A stretch of 64,000 bases of DNA from Kineosporia rhizophila (GTDB taxonomy: Bacteria; Actinomycetota; Actinomycetes; Actinomycetales; Kineosporiaceae), in the NCBI RefSeq assembly GCF_021277265.1, contig NZ_JAJSOH010000004.1, positions 186,001-250,000 of the forward strand, written 5' to 3'. Below are positions 36,919-45,105 of this stretch, piece after piece (within the stretch, counting starts at the first letter, position 1; each line of letters starts with the position of its first letter). The translations under genes and the position numbers were made by a program. The notes under the pieces are model-generated. The model did not search any database and was not told the DNA's origin. It saw nothing but the letters and a program-made list of their open reading frames with translations.

Positions 36919-38834
36919 GTGACACCCACTGGAACGACCCGCTGACCGAGGAAGAGATCGCCGGCGTGATCGCCCTGGTCCGCGCCGACGAGCGGATCGG
37001 CGAGCGGCCCCGGTTCTGGGGGATCGCGGTGGACGAGGCCCTGGCCCGGGCGCTGGCTCCGGGGCAGGGGCGGCCGGTGCGCACCGTGGTGATGAACCCG
37101 GACGCGCACGCCGCCTGGGAGATCGCCGCCTGGACCGCGGGTTCCGATCGAGAGGCCGCGCTAGTCAGCTGGCGTCCGGTCGACGCCAAGCGCCCGGGGG
37201 TCTCCAGCGAGGAGGCCCGGCTGGTGGCCGCCGCCTGCCGTGAGGACCAGGGGCTGAAGGACGCGCTGGCCAAGCGGGGCATCACCGACGTCTCACTGGT
37301 CTGGGTCGACCCCGAGTCGATCACCGGTTTCGAGCCCGCGGGCTACGAGGACCGCAGGCTCTCCTGGGGCACCGTCTGGCACCGCGAGACGGCCGACGAC
37401 AACGGTTACGCCCGGCCGGTCTCCGGGCTGGTGCCGATCATCGACCTGGAGACGCTGAAGGTCATCGCGATCGAGGACCACGGCGTGGTGCCGATGGCTT
37501 CGGAGACCGGCAACTACCGCTCCGGCACCTGGGGTTCCGACCGCGAGGTGGCGCCGCTGGAGATCATCCAGCCCCAGGGGCCCGGTTTCGGTATCGACGG
37601 GCAGGAGGTGACTTGGCAGAACTGGTCGTTCCGGATCGGCTTCACCCACCGGGAGGGCATGGTCCTGCACGACATCACCTACAACGACCACGGCACCGTC
37701 CGCCCGGTGATGAAGCGCGCCGCGATCAACGAGATGTACGTGCCCTACCTGGATCCCGACCCGACGGCCTACCGCAAGAACTTCTTCGACTGGGGCGAGT
37801 ACGGCGCCGGCCCGCTGACCGCCTCGCTCGAGCTGGGTTGCGACTGCCTGGGCGAGATCCGGTACTTCGACGCGGCGGTGCTGAACGGGCACGGCGAGGC
37901 CCGGACCATCAAGAACGCGGTCTGCCTGCACGAGGAGGACCACTCGATCCTCTGGAAGCACGTGAACACCCGCACCGGGGAGGCCGACGTGCGCCGGGCC
38001 CGGCGTCTGGTGGTCTCGTTCTTCGCCACCGTGGCCAACTACGACTACGGCTTCTACTGGTCGTTCCACCAGGACGGCATGATCGAGCTGGAGATCAAGC
38101 TGACCGGCGTGATGTCGGTCTCCGGCATCGCCGACGGGGCCACCCCGCCCTACGGCCGGATGGTCGCCCCGAACGTCCAGGCCCCCAACCACCAGCACTA
38201 TTTCGGCCTGCGGCTGGACATGGGGGTGGACGGCCCGGTGAACCGGCTGTACGAGGTGCACTCCGAGATCGAGGAGGACGAGGAGCTCAACCCCTACGGC
38301 AACGCCTGCAAGACGGTTCGTACCCCACTGCTCACCGAGAAAGCCGCCGCCCGCCGGGCCAACCCGGCCACTGCCGTCCACTGGTTGATCGAAAGCGACG
38401 ACACACGAAACCGGTTCGGTGACAAGACCGCCTACCGGGTCTCGATCCAGAACACCGCGCGGCTGTACGCCAAGCCGGGCAGCATCGTCGAGCGCAAGGC
38501 GCCGTTCGTGGCCCAGCACCTGTGGGCCACCGCCTACGAGGGCAGCGAGCGGTTCATCGTCGGGGAGTACCCGAACCAGGCCGATCTGGGGGCCGACGGC
38601 GTGCAGGTCTGGCAGCAGGCCGACCGTTCGCTGGACGGCGCCGAACTGGTGCTCTGGCCCGTGGTCGGGGTGCACCACACCCCGCGCCCGGAGGAGTGGC
38701 CGATCATGCCGGTGCACCGGATCGGGATGCGGCTGGAGCCGGACGGTTTCTTCGACCGCAACCCCTCGCTCGACCTACCGGCGCCGATGAGCGCCCACAG
38801 CGAGTCCTCCGGCTCCTGCTGCTCCGGCCACTGA
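36915..38834 (+). CDS. tynA: Copper-containing primary-amine oxidase
   Basis: This 639-residue oxidase converts primary amines to aldehydes, ammonia and H2O2. The topaquinone motif is TVANYDYG; the modified residue would be Tyr376. Copper ligands are visible as the His pair in NHQHYFGL and a late His in MPVHRIGM. Length matches Arthrobacter-type amine oxidases. It starts at GTG 36915 in a GTGA overlap. No signal peptide is seen, so it acts in the cytoplasm. It is the last gene before a bidirectional terminator. Confidence 0.95.
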   Translation: MSDTHWNDPLTEEEIAGVIALVRADERIGERPRFWGIAVDEALARALAPGQGRPVRTVVMNPDAHAAWEIAAWTAGSDREAALVSWRPVDAKRPGVSSEEARLVAAACREDQGLKDALAKRGITDVSLVWVDPESITGFEPAGYEDRRLSWGTVWHRETADDNGYARPVSGLVPIIDLETLKVIAIEDHGVVPMASETGNYRSGTWGSDREVAPLEIIQPQGPGFGIDGQEVTWQNWSFRIGFTHREGMVLHDITYNDHGTVRPVMKRAAINEMYVPYLDPDPTAYRKNFFDWGEYGAGPLTASLELGCDCLGEIRYFDAAVLNGHGEARTIKNAVCLHEEDHSILWKHVNTRTGEADVRRARRLVVSFFATVANYDYGFYWSFHQDGMIELEIKLTGVMSVSGIADGATPPYGRMVAPNVQAPNHQHYFGLRLDMGVDGPVNRLYEVHSEIEEDEELNPYGNACKTVRTPLLTEKAAARRANPATAVHWLIESDDTRNRFGDKTAYRVSIQNTARLYAKPGSIVERKAPFVAQHLWATAYEGSERFIVGEYPNQADLGADGVQVWQQADRSLDGAELVLWPVVGVHHTPRPEEWPIMPVHRIGMRLEPDGFFDRNPSLDLPAPMSAHSESSGSCCSGH

Positions 38835-38843
38835 GGCCTCCGG

Positions 38844-38878
38844 CCGTCAGAAGGGTTCCGGGAGAACCCTTCTGACGG
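38844..38878. terminator. Bidirectional terminator between amine oxidase and GntR gene
   Basis: A perfect 15-bp stem (ccgtcagaagggttc with 38864-38878) and 5-base loop sit in the 62-bp convergent gap. Confidence 0.8.
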
Positions 38879-38896
38879 ATCCGGCAGTGCAGGTCT

Positions 38897-39613
38897 TCAG
38901 CCCCGGAAGACCGTGGAGGAGCGGCGCTCGTACCAGTGCGCCAGGTGCTCGCCCGCCTTGATCACGTGCTCGCGCATCTCCCGGCCGGCCGTGGCCAGGT
39001 CGCCCTCGGCCAGCGCGGCCACGATCCGCTCGTGCTCGCGGAAGTTCTCGTCCCGGTGCCGGGCGTCGTTCACGATCAGCTGGGCCGAGACGTTGCGCGG
39101 GAACGTCTCGTTGATGTCGTTGACCGCCTTGGCCAGGCGGGCGTTCGCGGCGATGGACAGGATCAGGGTGTGGAACACGTCGTTGGCCGGGCGGCCCGAC
39201 GAGGCGGGCTCCTCGCCCCGGCTCAGCGCAGAGGAGTGGTCGTACATCTCCTGGTTGGCCTGCCGCAGCTCGGCCAGTTCGGCCTCGGTGATCCGGCTGA
39301 CCGCACGGGTGGCCGCCAGGGCCTCCAGCTCGGCCCGCACCTCGTAGGCCTCGCGCACCTCCCAGGGGGCCGGAACCCGCACCACTGCACCGCGATTGGG
39401 CAGCACCTCGATCAGCCCGCCGCTCTGCAGCTGGCGCAGGGCCTCGCGCACCGGGGTGCGGCTGACGCCGAAGTCGGAGGCCAGTTCGGCCTGGCGCAAC
39501 TGGGCGCCGATCGGGATCTGGCCCGACATGATGCGCTCGCGGATGCGGGCCGCGACGTCGTCGACAAGCGCGTTTCCCGTCTTTTCCGCCCCGGCCGGAT
39601 CGGCTGCCGCCAT
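38897..39613 (-). CDS. GntR-family (FCD domain) transcriptional regulator
   Basis: This 238-residue regulator has an N-terminal winged helix (LASDFGVSRTPVREALRQL, about 45-65) and a C-terminal all-helical FCD ligand domain with probable metal ligands in DARHRDENFREHERI. FCD regulators usually repress catabolic operons and release on binding the substrate or an intermediate. It is divergent from the Rieske operon, with operator C between them, and is the best candidate to bind all three paired GGATCC sites. Confidence 0.9.
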   Translation of the reverse strand: MAAADPAGAEKTGNALVDDVAARIRERIMSGQIPIGAQLRQAELASDFGVSRTPVREALRQLQSGGLIEVLPNRGAVVRVPAPWEVREAYEVRAELEALAATRAVSRITEAELAELRQANQEMYDHSSALSRGEEPASSGRPANDVFHTLILSIAANARLAKAVNDINETFPRNVSAQLIVNDARHRDENFREHERIVAALAEGDLATAGREMREHVIKAGEHLAHWYERRSSTVFRG

Positions 39614-39731
39614 GCCTGTCGTTCTCCCCTCAAGGCGCGCCCGGGCAGGCGCAGGTCAAGACCGAAAACGCTAGCAGAAATCCGGCGATGGACCCGATCT
39701 GCAACTGCGTGGCTATCAACCAACCATTTTG

Positions 39732-39758
39732 GGATCCACTGATGCTACGTTGGGATCC
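39732..39758 (+). promoter_or_regulatory. Paired GGATCC operator C, between gntR and the Rieske operon
   Basis: Half-sites ggatcc at 39732-39737 and 39753-39758, 21 bp apart (ttgggatccactg and ttgggatccattc). They lie 30 bp before the Rieske start and about 120 bp before the gntR start, so they may control both. Confidence 0.65.
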
Positions 39759-39787
39759 ATTCTTGGCGAACGACCGGAGGTGTGTCG

Positions 39788-41125
39788 GTGCTCAGGCGCG
39801 AGGACAACGAGAAGCTGACCCGGACCGGCCCCGGCACCCCGCTGGGTGGTCTGATGCGGGCCTACTGGCAGCCGGCGGCGCTGGTCTCGGAGATGTCCGA
39901 GGAGAAGCCGGTCAAGGCGGTCCGGTTGTTCGGCGAGGACCTGGTGCTCTTCCGCAAGCCCAAGGGCTGGGGGCTGATCAGCCGGTTCTGCGCCCACCGC
40001 GGCGTGGACCTGTCCTACGGGCGGCTCGAGGACGGAGGCCTGCGCTGCCTCTACCACGGCTGGCTCTACGGGGCCGACGGCCGCTGCCTGGAGCAGCCGG
40101 CCGAACCCGAGCACAGCCGGTTCACCGAGAAGATCCGGATCGCCAGCTACCCCTGCGTGGAGAAGAACGGCATCATCTTCGCCTACCTCGGCGCCGGTGA
40201 CCCGCCGCCCTTCCCCGACTACGACTGCTTCGCCGCGCCGGACGAGTACACCTTCGCCTTCAAGGGCCTGTGGGAGTGCAACTGGCTGCAGGGGGTGGAG
40301 GGCGGCATCGACCCCAGCCACGTCTCCTTCCTGCACCGGTTCATCGACGAGGACCCGCGCGAGACCTACGGCCAGCAGTTCAGCGAGGAGGTCGAGGGCA
40401 CCGGCCAGAAGCTGTCCAAGCTGGTCGGCGACAACTTCCGCCCGGACATCGAGGTGGAGAGCGCCGATCACGGCCTGCGGGTCTTCGCCGTGCGCCAGCT
40501 CACCGAGGCGGTCAAGCACGTCCGGGTCACCAACCTGCTGTTCCCGAACGCGTTCGTGGTCCCGTTCGGCACCACCAAGGTCTTCACCCAGTGGCACGTG
40601 CCGATCGACGACCACAACCACTACTGGTACATGATCTGGTACGACTTCGCCGAGACCACCGACAAGGAGACGCTGCTGCAGCAGCGCCTGGCCGAGGTCA
40701 GCCTGCCCGACTACCGGCCGCTGCGGAACCGCTCCAACAACTGGGGTTTCGACCCGGTCGAGCAGAAGAACGTGACCTACACCGGGATGGGCCTGGACAT
40801 CAACGTCCACGACCAGTGGGCGGTGGAGAGCATGGGTCCGATCCAGGACCGCACGGTCGAGCGGCTCGGCGTCTCCGACCGGGCGGTCACCGCCAACCGG
40901 CGGATGCTGCTGAAGGCGATCGACGCGTTCGCCGCGGGCGGGCGGATCCCGGCCCACCCGCTCGACGAGACCGAGGCCGCCACCTACACCGGGCCGCTCG
41001 CCGTGGACACCATTGCCGCGAACGAGAACTGGCAGGAGCACTGGGTGGCACGCGAGGACGAACGCCGCCAGGCCTCGCCCTGGGCCCGCACCGCCGTGCC
41101 CTCCGAGGTGAACACCGATGCGTAA
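39788..41125 (+). CDS. Rieske non-heme iron oxygenase, alpha subunit
   Basis: This 445-residue oxygenase is of the phthalate-dioxygenase-like (single-component alpha) type. The Rieske cluster ligands are in CAHRGVDLSYG and CLYHGW; the mononuclear iron ligands are in GGIDPSHVSFLHRF. GTG 39788 is preferred (MLRREDNEKLTRTGPGTP is the family start, with ggagg 7 bp upstream). No ferredoxin or reductase gene is adjacent, so electrons must come from elsewhere. The substrate is unknown; dealkylation or ring hydroxylation of an amine is possible. Confidence 0.9.
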   Translation: MLRREDNEKLTRTGPGTPLGGLMRAYWQPAALVSEMSEEKPVKAVRLFGEDLVLFRKPKGWGLISRFCAHRGVDLSYGRLEDGGLRCLYHGWLYGADGRCLEQPAEPEHSRFTEKIRIASYPCVEKNGIIFAYLGAGDPPPFPDYDCFAAPDEYTFAFKGLWECNWLQGVEGGIDPSHVSFLHRFIDEDPRETYGQQFSEEVEGTGQKLSKLVGDNFRPDIEVESADHGLRVFAVRQLTEAVKHVRVTNLLFPNAFVVPFGTTKVFTQWHVPIDDHNHYWYMIWYDFAETTDKETLLQQRLAEVSLPDYRPLRNRSNNWGFDPVEQKNVTYTGMGLDINVHDQWAVESMGPIQDRTVERLGVSDRAVTANRRMLLKAIDAFAAGGRIPAHPLDETEAATYTGPLAVDTIAANENWQEHWVAREDERRQASPWARTAVPSEVNTDA

Positions 41126-42629
41126 CCACGACGAGCGGGACGTGGCCGAGGCCGGGGAGGGTCAGGGCGCCCGCCCGATGCTGGCCAAGGACCGCGGCGG
41201 TTTCGTCGACCGGCACGATCTGTGGACCGACGCGCAGTACGCCGCCTCGGCCCAGATGCGCCGGGTGATCGACGAGATCGGCCTGGACATGGTCCGGTTC
41301 GCCTTCGTCGACCAGCACGGCCTGCTGCGCGGCAAGACCGTCACCCGCTCCGGCGTGGCGGCCGCCATGCGCTCGGGCCTCACCGCGCCGAGCTCGCTGC
41401 TGCTCAAGGACACCTCCGGCAAGTCGGTGTTCCCCGTGTTCAGCGCCGACGCCGGGCTCGGCGTCGCGCAGCTGGCCGGGGCCGGGGACATCGTGCTGGT
41501 GCCCGACCCGACCACGTTCCGGGTGCTGCCCTGGGCCGGGCGCTCCGGCTGGATCCTGTGCGACCTGAGGTTCCCGGACGGGTCGGAGGTCGCCTTCAGC
41601 ACCCGCGACCTGCTGCGCAAACAGCTCGATGCCCTGGAGATGCGCGGGTACCGGATGACGGTGGGCGCCGAACTGGAGTTCCACGTCTTCCGCGCCGGTG
41701 GTTTCGACGCTTCGCAGGTCGGGCGTCCAGGAGCACCGGGCCAGGCCCGGGAGGTTCTCCCGACCAGCCCCGGCTCGCAGCTGCTGCACGAAGAGGCTCT
41801 GGACGGTTTCGACGACCTGGTCCAGGCCCTCTACCGCGGCCTGACCGCCCTGGACCTGCCGCTGCGCTCGATCGAGCTGGAGTTCGGCCCGAGCCAGCTG
41901 GAGATCACCATGGACGCGGCCGACGCGGCGGTCACGGCCGACGCAGTGGTGCTGTGCCGCAGCGCAGTACGGCAGATCGCCCGCCGGCTGGGCTACGAGG
42001 CCACCTTCATGTCCCGCCCACAGGGGGCCGAGACCGCTTCCACCGGCTGGCATCTGCACCAGTCCCTGACCTCCGCCGTCTCGGGCGAACCAGTGTTCGT
42101 TGCGCCGGACGCCCCGCTCTCCACGACCGCGCAGCACTACCTGGAGGGCCTGCTCACCCACGCCCGCGCCGCCGCCGCGTTCAGCACGCCCACGGTCAAC
42201 GGGTACAAGCGCTACCAGCCCTACTCCCTGGCTCCGGACCGAGTGGCCTGGGGGCAGGACAACAAGGGCGCGATGGTGCGCGCCGTCGGTGGCCCCGCAG
42301 ACCCCGCCACCCGCCTCGAGAACCGGTCCGGCGAGCCCACCGCCAATCCGTACCTCTACATCGCTTCCCAGTTGGTCAGCGGCCTGGACGGGCTCGACCG
42401 CCGGCTGGAACTGCGCGCCCCCACCGAGAACCCCTACGAGACCGACGCCCAGCGGCTGCCCCGCTCGCTCGCCGAGGCCGTCGATGCACTGGAAGAGGAC
42501 AAGGCCTTCACTGACGCTTTCGGCCCGGATGTGATCAGGTGGTACTGCGCGATCAAGCGCGCGGAGTTCGACCGCTACCTGATGCACGTCTCGGACTGGG
42601 AGCAGCGTGAGTACCTCGGGATGTTCTGA
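41118..42629 (+). CDS. Glutamine-synthetase-family amide ligase
   Basis: This 503-residue GS-fold ligase overlaps the Rieske gene by 8 bp. Active-site blocks are VGAELEFHVF, SQLEITM, GWHLHQSL, NGYKRY and RLENRSGEPTANPYLYIA. The divergent N-terminal domain and lack of housekeeping GlnA features place it with gamma-glutamyl-amine ligases (PuuA, GlnA3/4, IpuC type). It probably glutamylates an amine to mark it for oxidation, which fits the amidase that follows. This role is inferred. Confidence 0.87.
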   Translation: MRNHDERDVAEAGEGQGARPMLAKDRGGFVDRHDLWTDAQYAASAQMRRVIDEIGLDMVRFAFVDQHGLLRGKTVTRSGVAAAMRSGLTAPSSLLLKDTSGKSVFPVFSADAGLGVAQLAGAGDIVLVPDPTTFRVLPWAGRSGWILCDLRFPDGSEVAFSTRDLLRKQLDALEMRGYRMTVGAELEFHVFRAGGFDASQVGRPGAPGQAREVLPTSPGSQLLHEEALDGFDDLVQALYRGLTALDLPLRSIELEFGPSQLEITMDAADAAVTADAVVLCRSAVRQIARRLGYEATFMSRPQGAETASTGWHLHQSLTSAVSGEPVFVAPDAPLSTTAQHYLEGLLTHARAAAAFSTPTVNGYKRYQPYSLAPDRVAWGQDNKGAMVRAVGGPADPATRLENRSGEPTANPYLYIASQLVSGLDGLDRRLELRAPTENPYETDAQRLPRSLAEAVDALEEDKAFTDAFGPDVIRWYCAIKRAEFDRYLMHVSDWEQREYLGMF

Positions 42630-44037
42630 CTTCCTCGACCGGCCGGCCACCGAGCTCGCCGCCCTGCTGCACACCGGTCAGGTGAGCGCGGTCGAAGTGC
42701 TCACCGCCCACCTGGAACGCATCGCCGCGGTCAACCCCACCGTCAACGCCCTGGTCACCCTGGTCCCCGAGCAGGCACTGGCCGAGGCGGCCGCGGCGGA
42801 CGCCCGGCGGCAGTCGGGTGAGCCGCTGGGCCTGCTCCACGGGTTGCCGGTGGCGGTCAAGGACGTGGTCGACACGGCGGGGATCCGCACCACCTACGGC
42901 TCGCGGATCTACGCCGGCCACGTGCCCGAGCAGGACGCACTGATCGTGCAGCGGATGCGGGCGGCCGGCGCGATCGTGGTGGGCAAGAGCAACGTCCCGG
43001 AGTTCGGCGCGGGGTCGCACACTTTCAACGAGGTCTTCGGCGCCACGCTGAACCCCTACGCCACCGACCGCTCGGCCGGAGGCAGCAGCGGGGGAGCAGC
43101 GGCCGCGCTGGCCTGCGGCATGGTCGCCCTTGCCGACGGTTCCGACCTTGGGGGCAGTCTGCGTAACCCGGCCTCGTTCAACAACGTGGTCGGTCTGCGG
43201 CCCAGCGCGGGCCGGGTGCCGTCGCCCGGCCCCGGAAACGCCTGGGACCCGGCCGGAGTGCTCGGGCCGATGGGGCGCTCGGTGGGTGACGCCGCCCTGC
43301 TGCTCTCGGCGATCGCCGGCCCCGACCCCCACACCCCCTTGTCCATCGACGAGCCCGGCTCGGTGTTCACCGCGATCGGGCCGCGCTCGCTGGCCGGCAC
43401 CCGCATCGCGTTCAGCCACACCGTCGGTGGGCTGCCGTTCGAGCCCGAGGTGCTGGCCGTTGCCGAAGCCACGCGCGAGCGCCTGGTCGCTGCGGGCGCC
43501 GAAGTCACCGACCTGGAACCGGATCTGTCCGGCGCCGACGAGGTTTTCGAGACGCTGCGGGCCCTGAGCTTCCTCGACGGTCGCACCGCAGACGTCGAGG
43601 CCCACGCGGATCTGGTCAAAGCGACCGTCAAGCAGGATGTTTCCTGGGGTCGCGAGCTCACCCCGCAGCAGATCAACCGGGCCCTGAGCCTGCGCACCGA
43701 ACTGTTCCGCCGGCTGCAGGACCTGCTGGCCCGCTTCGACGTGCTGATCGCGCCGACCGTCCAGCTCCCGCCGTTCCCGGCGAGCACCGAATACCCCAGT
43801 TCGGTTGCCGGAGTGTCGATGGAGCGCTACCACACCTGGATGCGCTCCTGCAGTCGCATCACCGCCACCGCGATGCCCGTGCTCGCCGTCCCCGCCGGTT
43901 TCACTCCCCAGGGGCTGCCGGTGGGCATGCAGATCGTCGGCCGTCATCGGGGCGAGCAGGAACTGCTGGCCTTCGGCCTGGGCTGGGAGCGCGAGTTCGC
44001 CGACGTCTTCGCCCGCCGCCCAGTAGTTCTCGATTGA
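42607..44037 (+). CDS. Amidase-signature family hydrolase
   Basis: This 476-residue amidase has the Ser-cisSer-Lys triad: Lys in PVAVKDVVDTAG, the Gly/Ser loop SAGGSSGGAAAALACG and the nucleophile block DLGGSLRNPASFNNVVGLRP. It starts at GTG 42607 behind ggag, overlapping the ligase gene by 23 bp. It could cleave a gamma-glutamyl amide at the end of the pathway, returning glutamate, or act on another amide. It is the last gene before a strong terminator. Confidence 0.9.
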   Translation: MSTSGCSDFLDRPATELAALLHTGQVSAVEVLTAHLERIAAVNPTVNALVTLVPEQALAEAAAADARRQSGEPLGLLHGLPVAVKDVVDTAGIRTTYGSRIYAGHVPEQDALIVQRMRAAGAIVVGKSNVPEFGAGSHTFNEVFGATLNPYATDRSAGGSSGGAAAALACGMVALADGSDLGGSLRNPASFNNVVGLRPSAGRVPSPGPGNAWDPAGVLGPMGRSVGDAALLLSAIAGPDPHTPLSIDEPGSVFTAIGPRSLAGTRIAFSHTVGGLPFEPEVLAVAEATRERLVAAGAEVTDLEPDLSGADEVFETLRALSFLDGRTADVEAHADLVKATVKQDVSWGRELTPQQINRALSLRTELFRRLQDLLARFDVLIAPTVQLPPFPASTEYPSSVAGVSMERYHTWMRSCSRITATAMPVLAVPAGFTPQGLPVGMQIVGRHRGEQELLAFGLGWEREFADVFARRPVVLD

Positions 44038-44038
44038 A

Positions 44039-44092
44039 GACGTCGGTGAGCACCCAAGGTGCCGATCGGCACCTTGGGCGGTCACCGACGTC
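44039..44092 (+). terminator. Large nested terminator hairpin after the amidase operon
   Basis: An 11-bp outer stem (gacgtcggtga with 44082-44092) encloses a perfect 26-bp palindrome (44053-44078). It starts 2 bp after the amidase stop codon. Confidence 0.8.
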
Positions 44093-44121
44093 CATAATTC
44101 AAAGGCCCCTAGGCTGGGGTG

Positions 44122-44904
44122 GTGCAGGTTGCCTCGCTCGGATACCGAACCGATCTGATGTTGCGCCGACTGGGTGGCTCGCAGGTCTCTGACCGCGGTT
44201 CTCACCTAGTGGTGCGTACTCCGGCCAACCCCGTCTATTGGTGGGGCAATTTCCTGCTGCTGCGCGAGCGTCCTGCAGCGGGGGAGTGGCCGGGCTGGGT
44301 GGCCGAGTTCCAGCGCGAGTTCCCCGAGGCCGATCATGTCGCCCTCGGCCTGGACACGGCTGACGGGATGGTCGAAGACGCAGGCGGTCTGGCCGATCTG
44401 GGCCTGGACGTCCTGGTCGACACCGTGCTCGCGGCGAGTTCGCTCCGCACGCCGGTCCGACCGGTCGACGCCGAGATCCGTCCGTTGCGCATGGACGAGG
44501 ACTGGCACCAGATCACCCGCCTGCGTCTGGCTTCGGGTGAAGACGCTGTGCTGGAAGACTTTGCGGCGGCGAAGACCGAGGAGTTCCGAGCCTTGGTGGC
44601 GGCCGGCCACGGCGCCTGGTTCGGTGCCTTCGTCGATGGGCAAATGCGATGCGGGGCCGGGCTGTTCAGCGACGGCGGCGGGGTGGCCCGTTTCCAGAAC
44701 GTGGAAACTCATCCGGACTTCCGCCGTCGGGGCCTGGCCTCTGCCCTGGTGCACGAACTGGGGGTCTGGGGGCTGGACCAGCTCGGCGCGTCGCGTCTGG
44801 TCATCATCGCCGACCCGGACTACCACGCGCTCGGCCTCTACCGGGCCCTCGGATTCGAGGACGTCGAGCATCAGGTGCTGCTGCAGCGACCGCCCGGCGC
44901 CTGA
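44122..44904 (+). CDS. GNAT-family N-acetyltransferase, paralogue 1
   Basis: This 260-residue protein has a C-terminal GNAT domain with the acetyl-CoA motif ETHPDFRRRGLASALV and the typical end RALGFEDVEHQVLL. The N-terminal half (VASLGYRTDLML, YWWGNFLLLRERP) is a degenerate, GNAT-like repeat. The start is GTG 44122, by alignment to the paralogue at 48867, which shares the layout and most blocks. The substrate is unknown. Confidence 0.83.
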   Translation: MQVASLGYRTDLMLRRLGGSQVSDRGSHLVVRTPANPVYWWGNFLLLRERPAAGEWPGWVAEFQREFPEADHVALGLDTADGMVEDAGGLADLGLDVLVDTVLAASSLRTPVRPVDAEIRPLRMDEDWHQITRLRLASGEDAVLEDFAAAKTEEFRALVAAGHGAWFGAFVDGQMRCGAGLFSDGGGVARFQNVETHPDFRRRGLASALVHELGVWGLDQLGASRLVIIADPDYHALGLYRALGFEDVEHQVLLQRPPGA

Positions 44905-45105
44905 TCGGCAAGGCGCATACCGGGTGATATCGCCCTCGACAGATCGTTCCGGCCGAACTACTGACATTTTGTGCCGCCTTGGCTACCTTCAGTACGACCT
45001 CGGCGGAGCCACCAACTTCTGTCGGGGTTGACGTCTGCGCCGTCGAGTCTGTGCGTCCCAGTCGTCGCCCGTGCATCGACCTCCGCCCACCCCCAGGGAG
45101 ACTTG

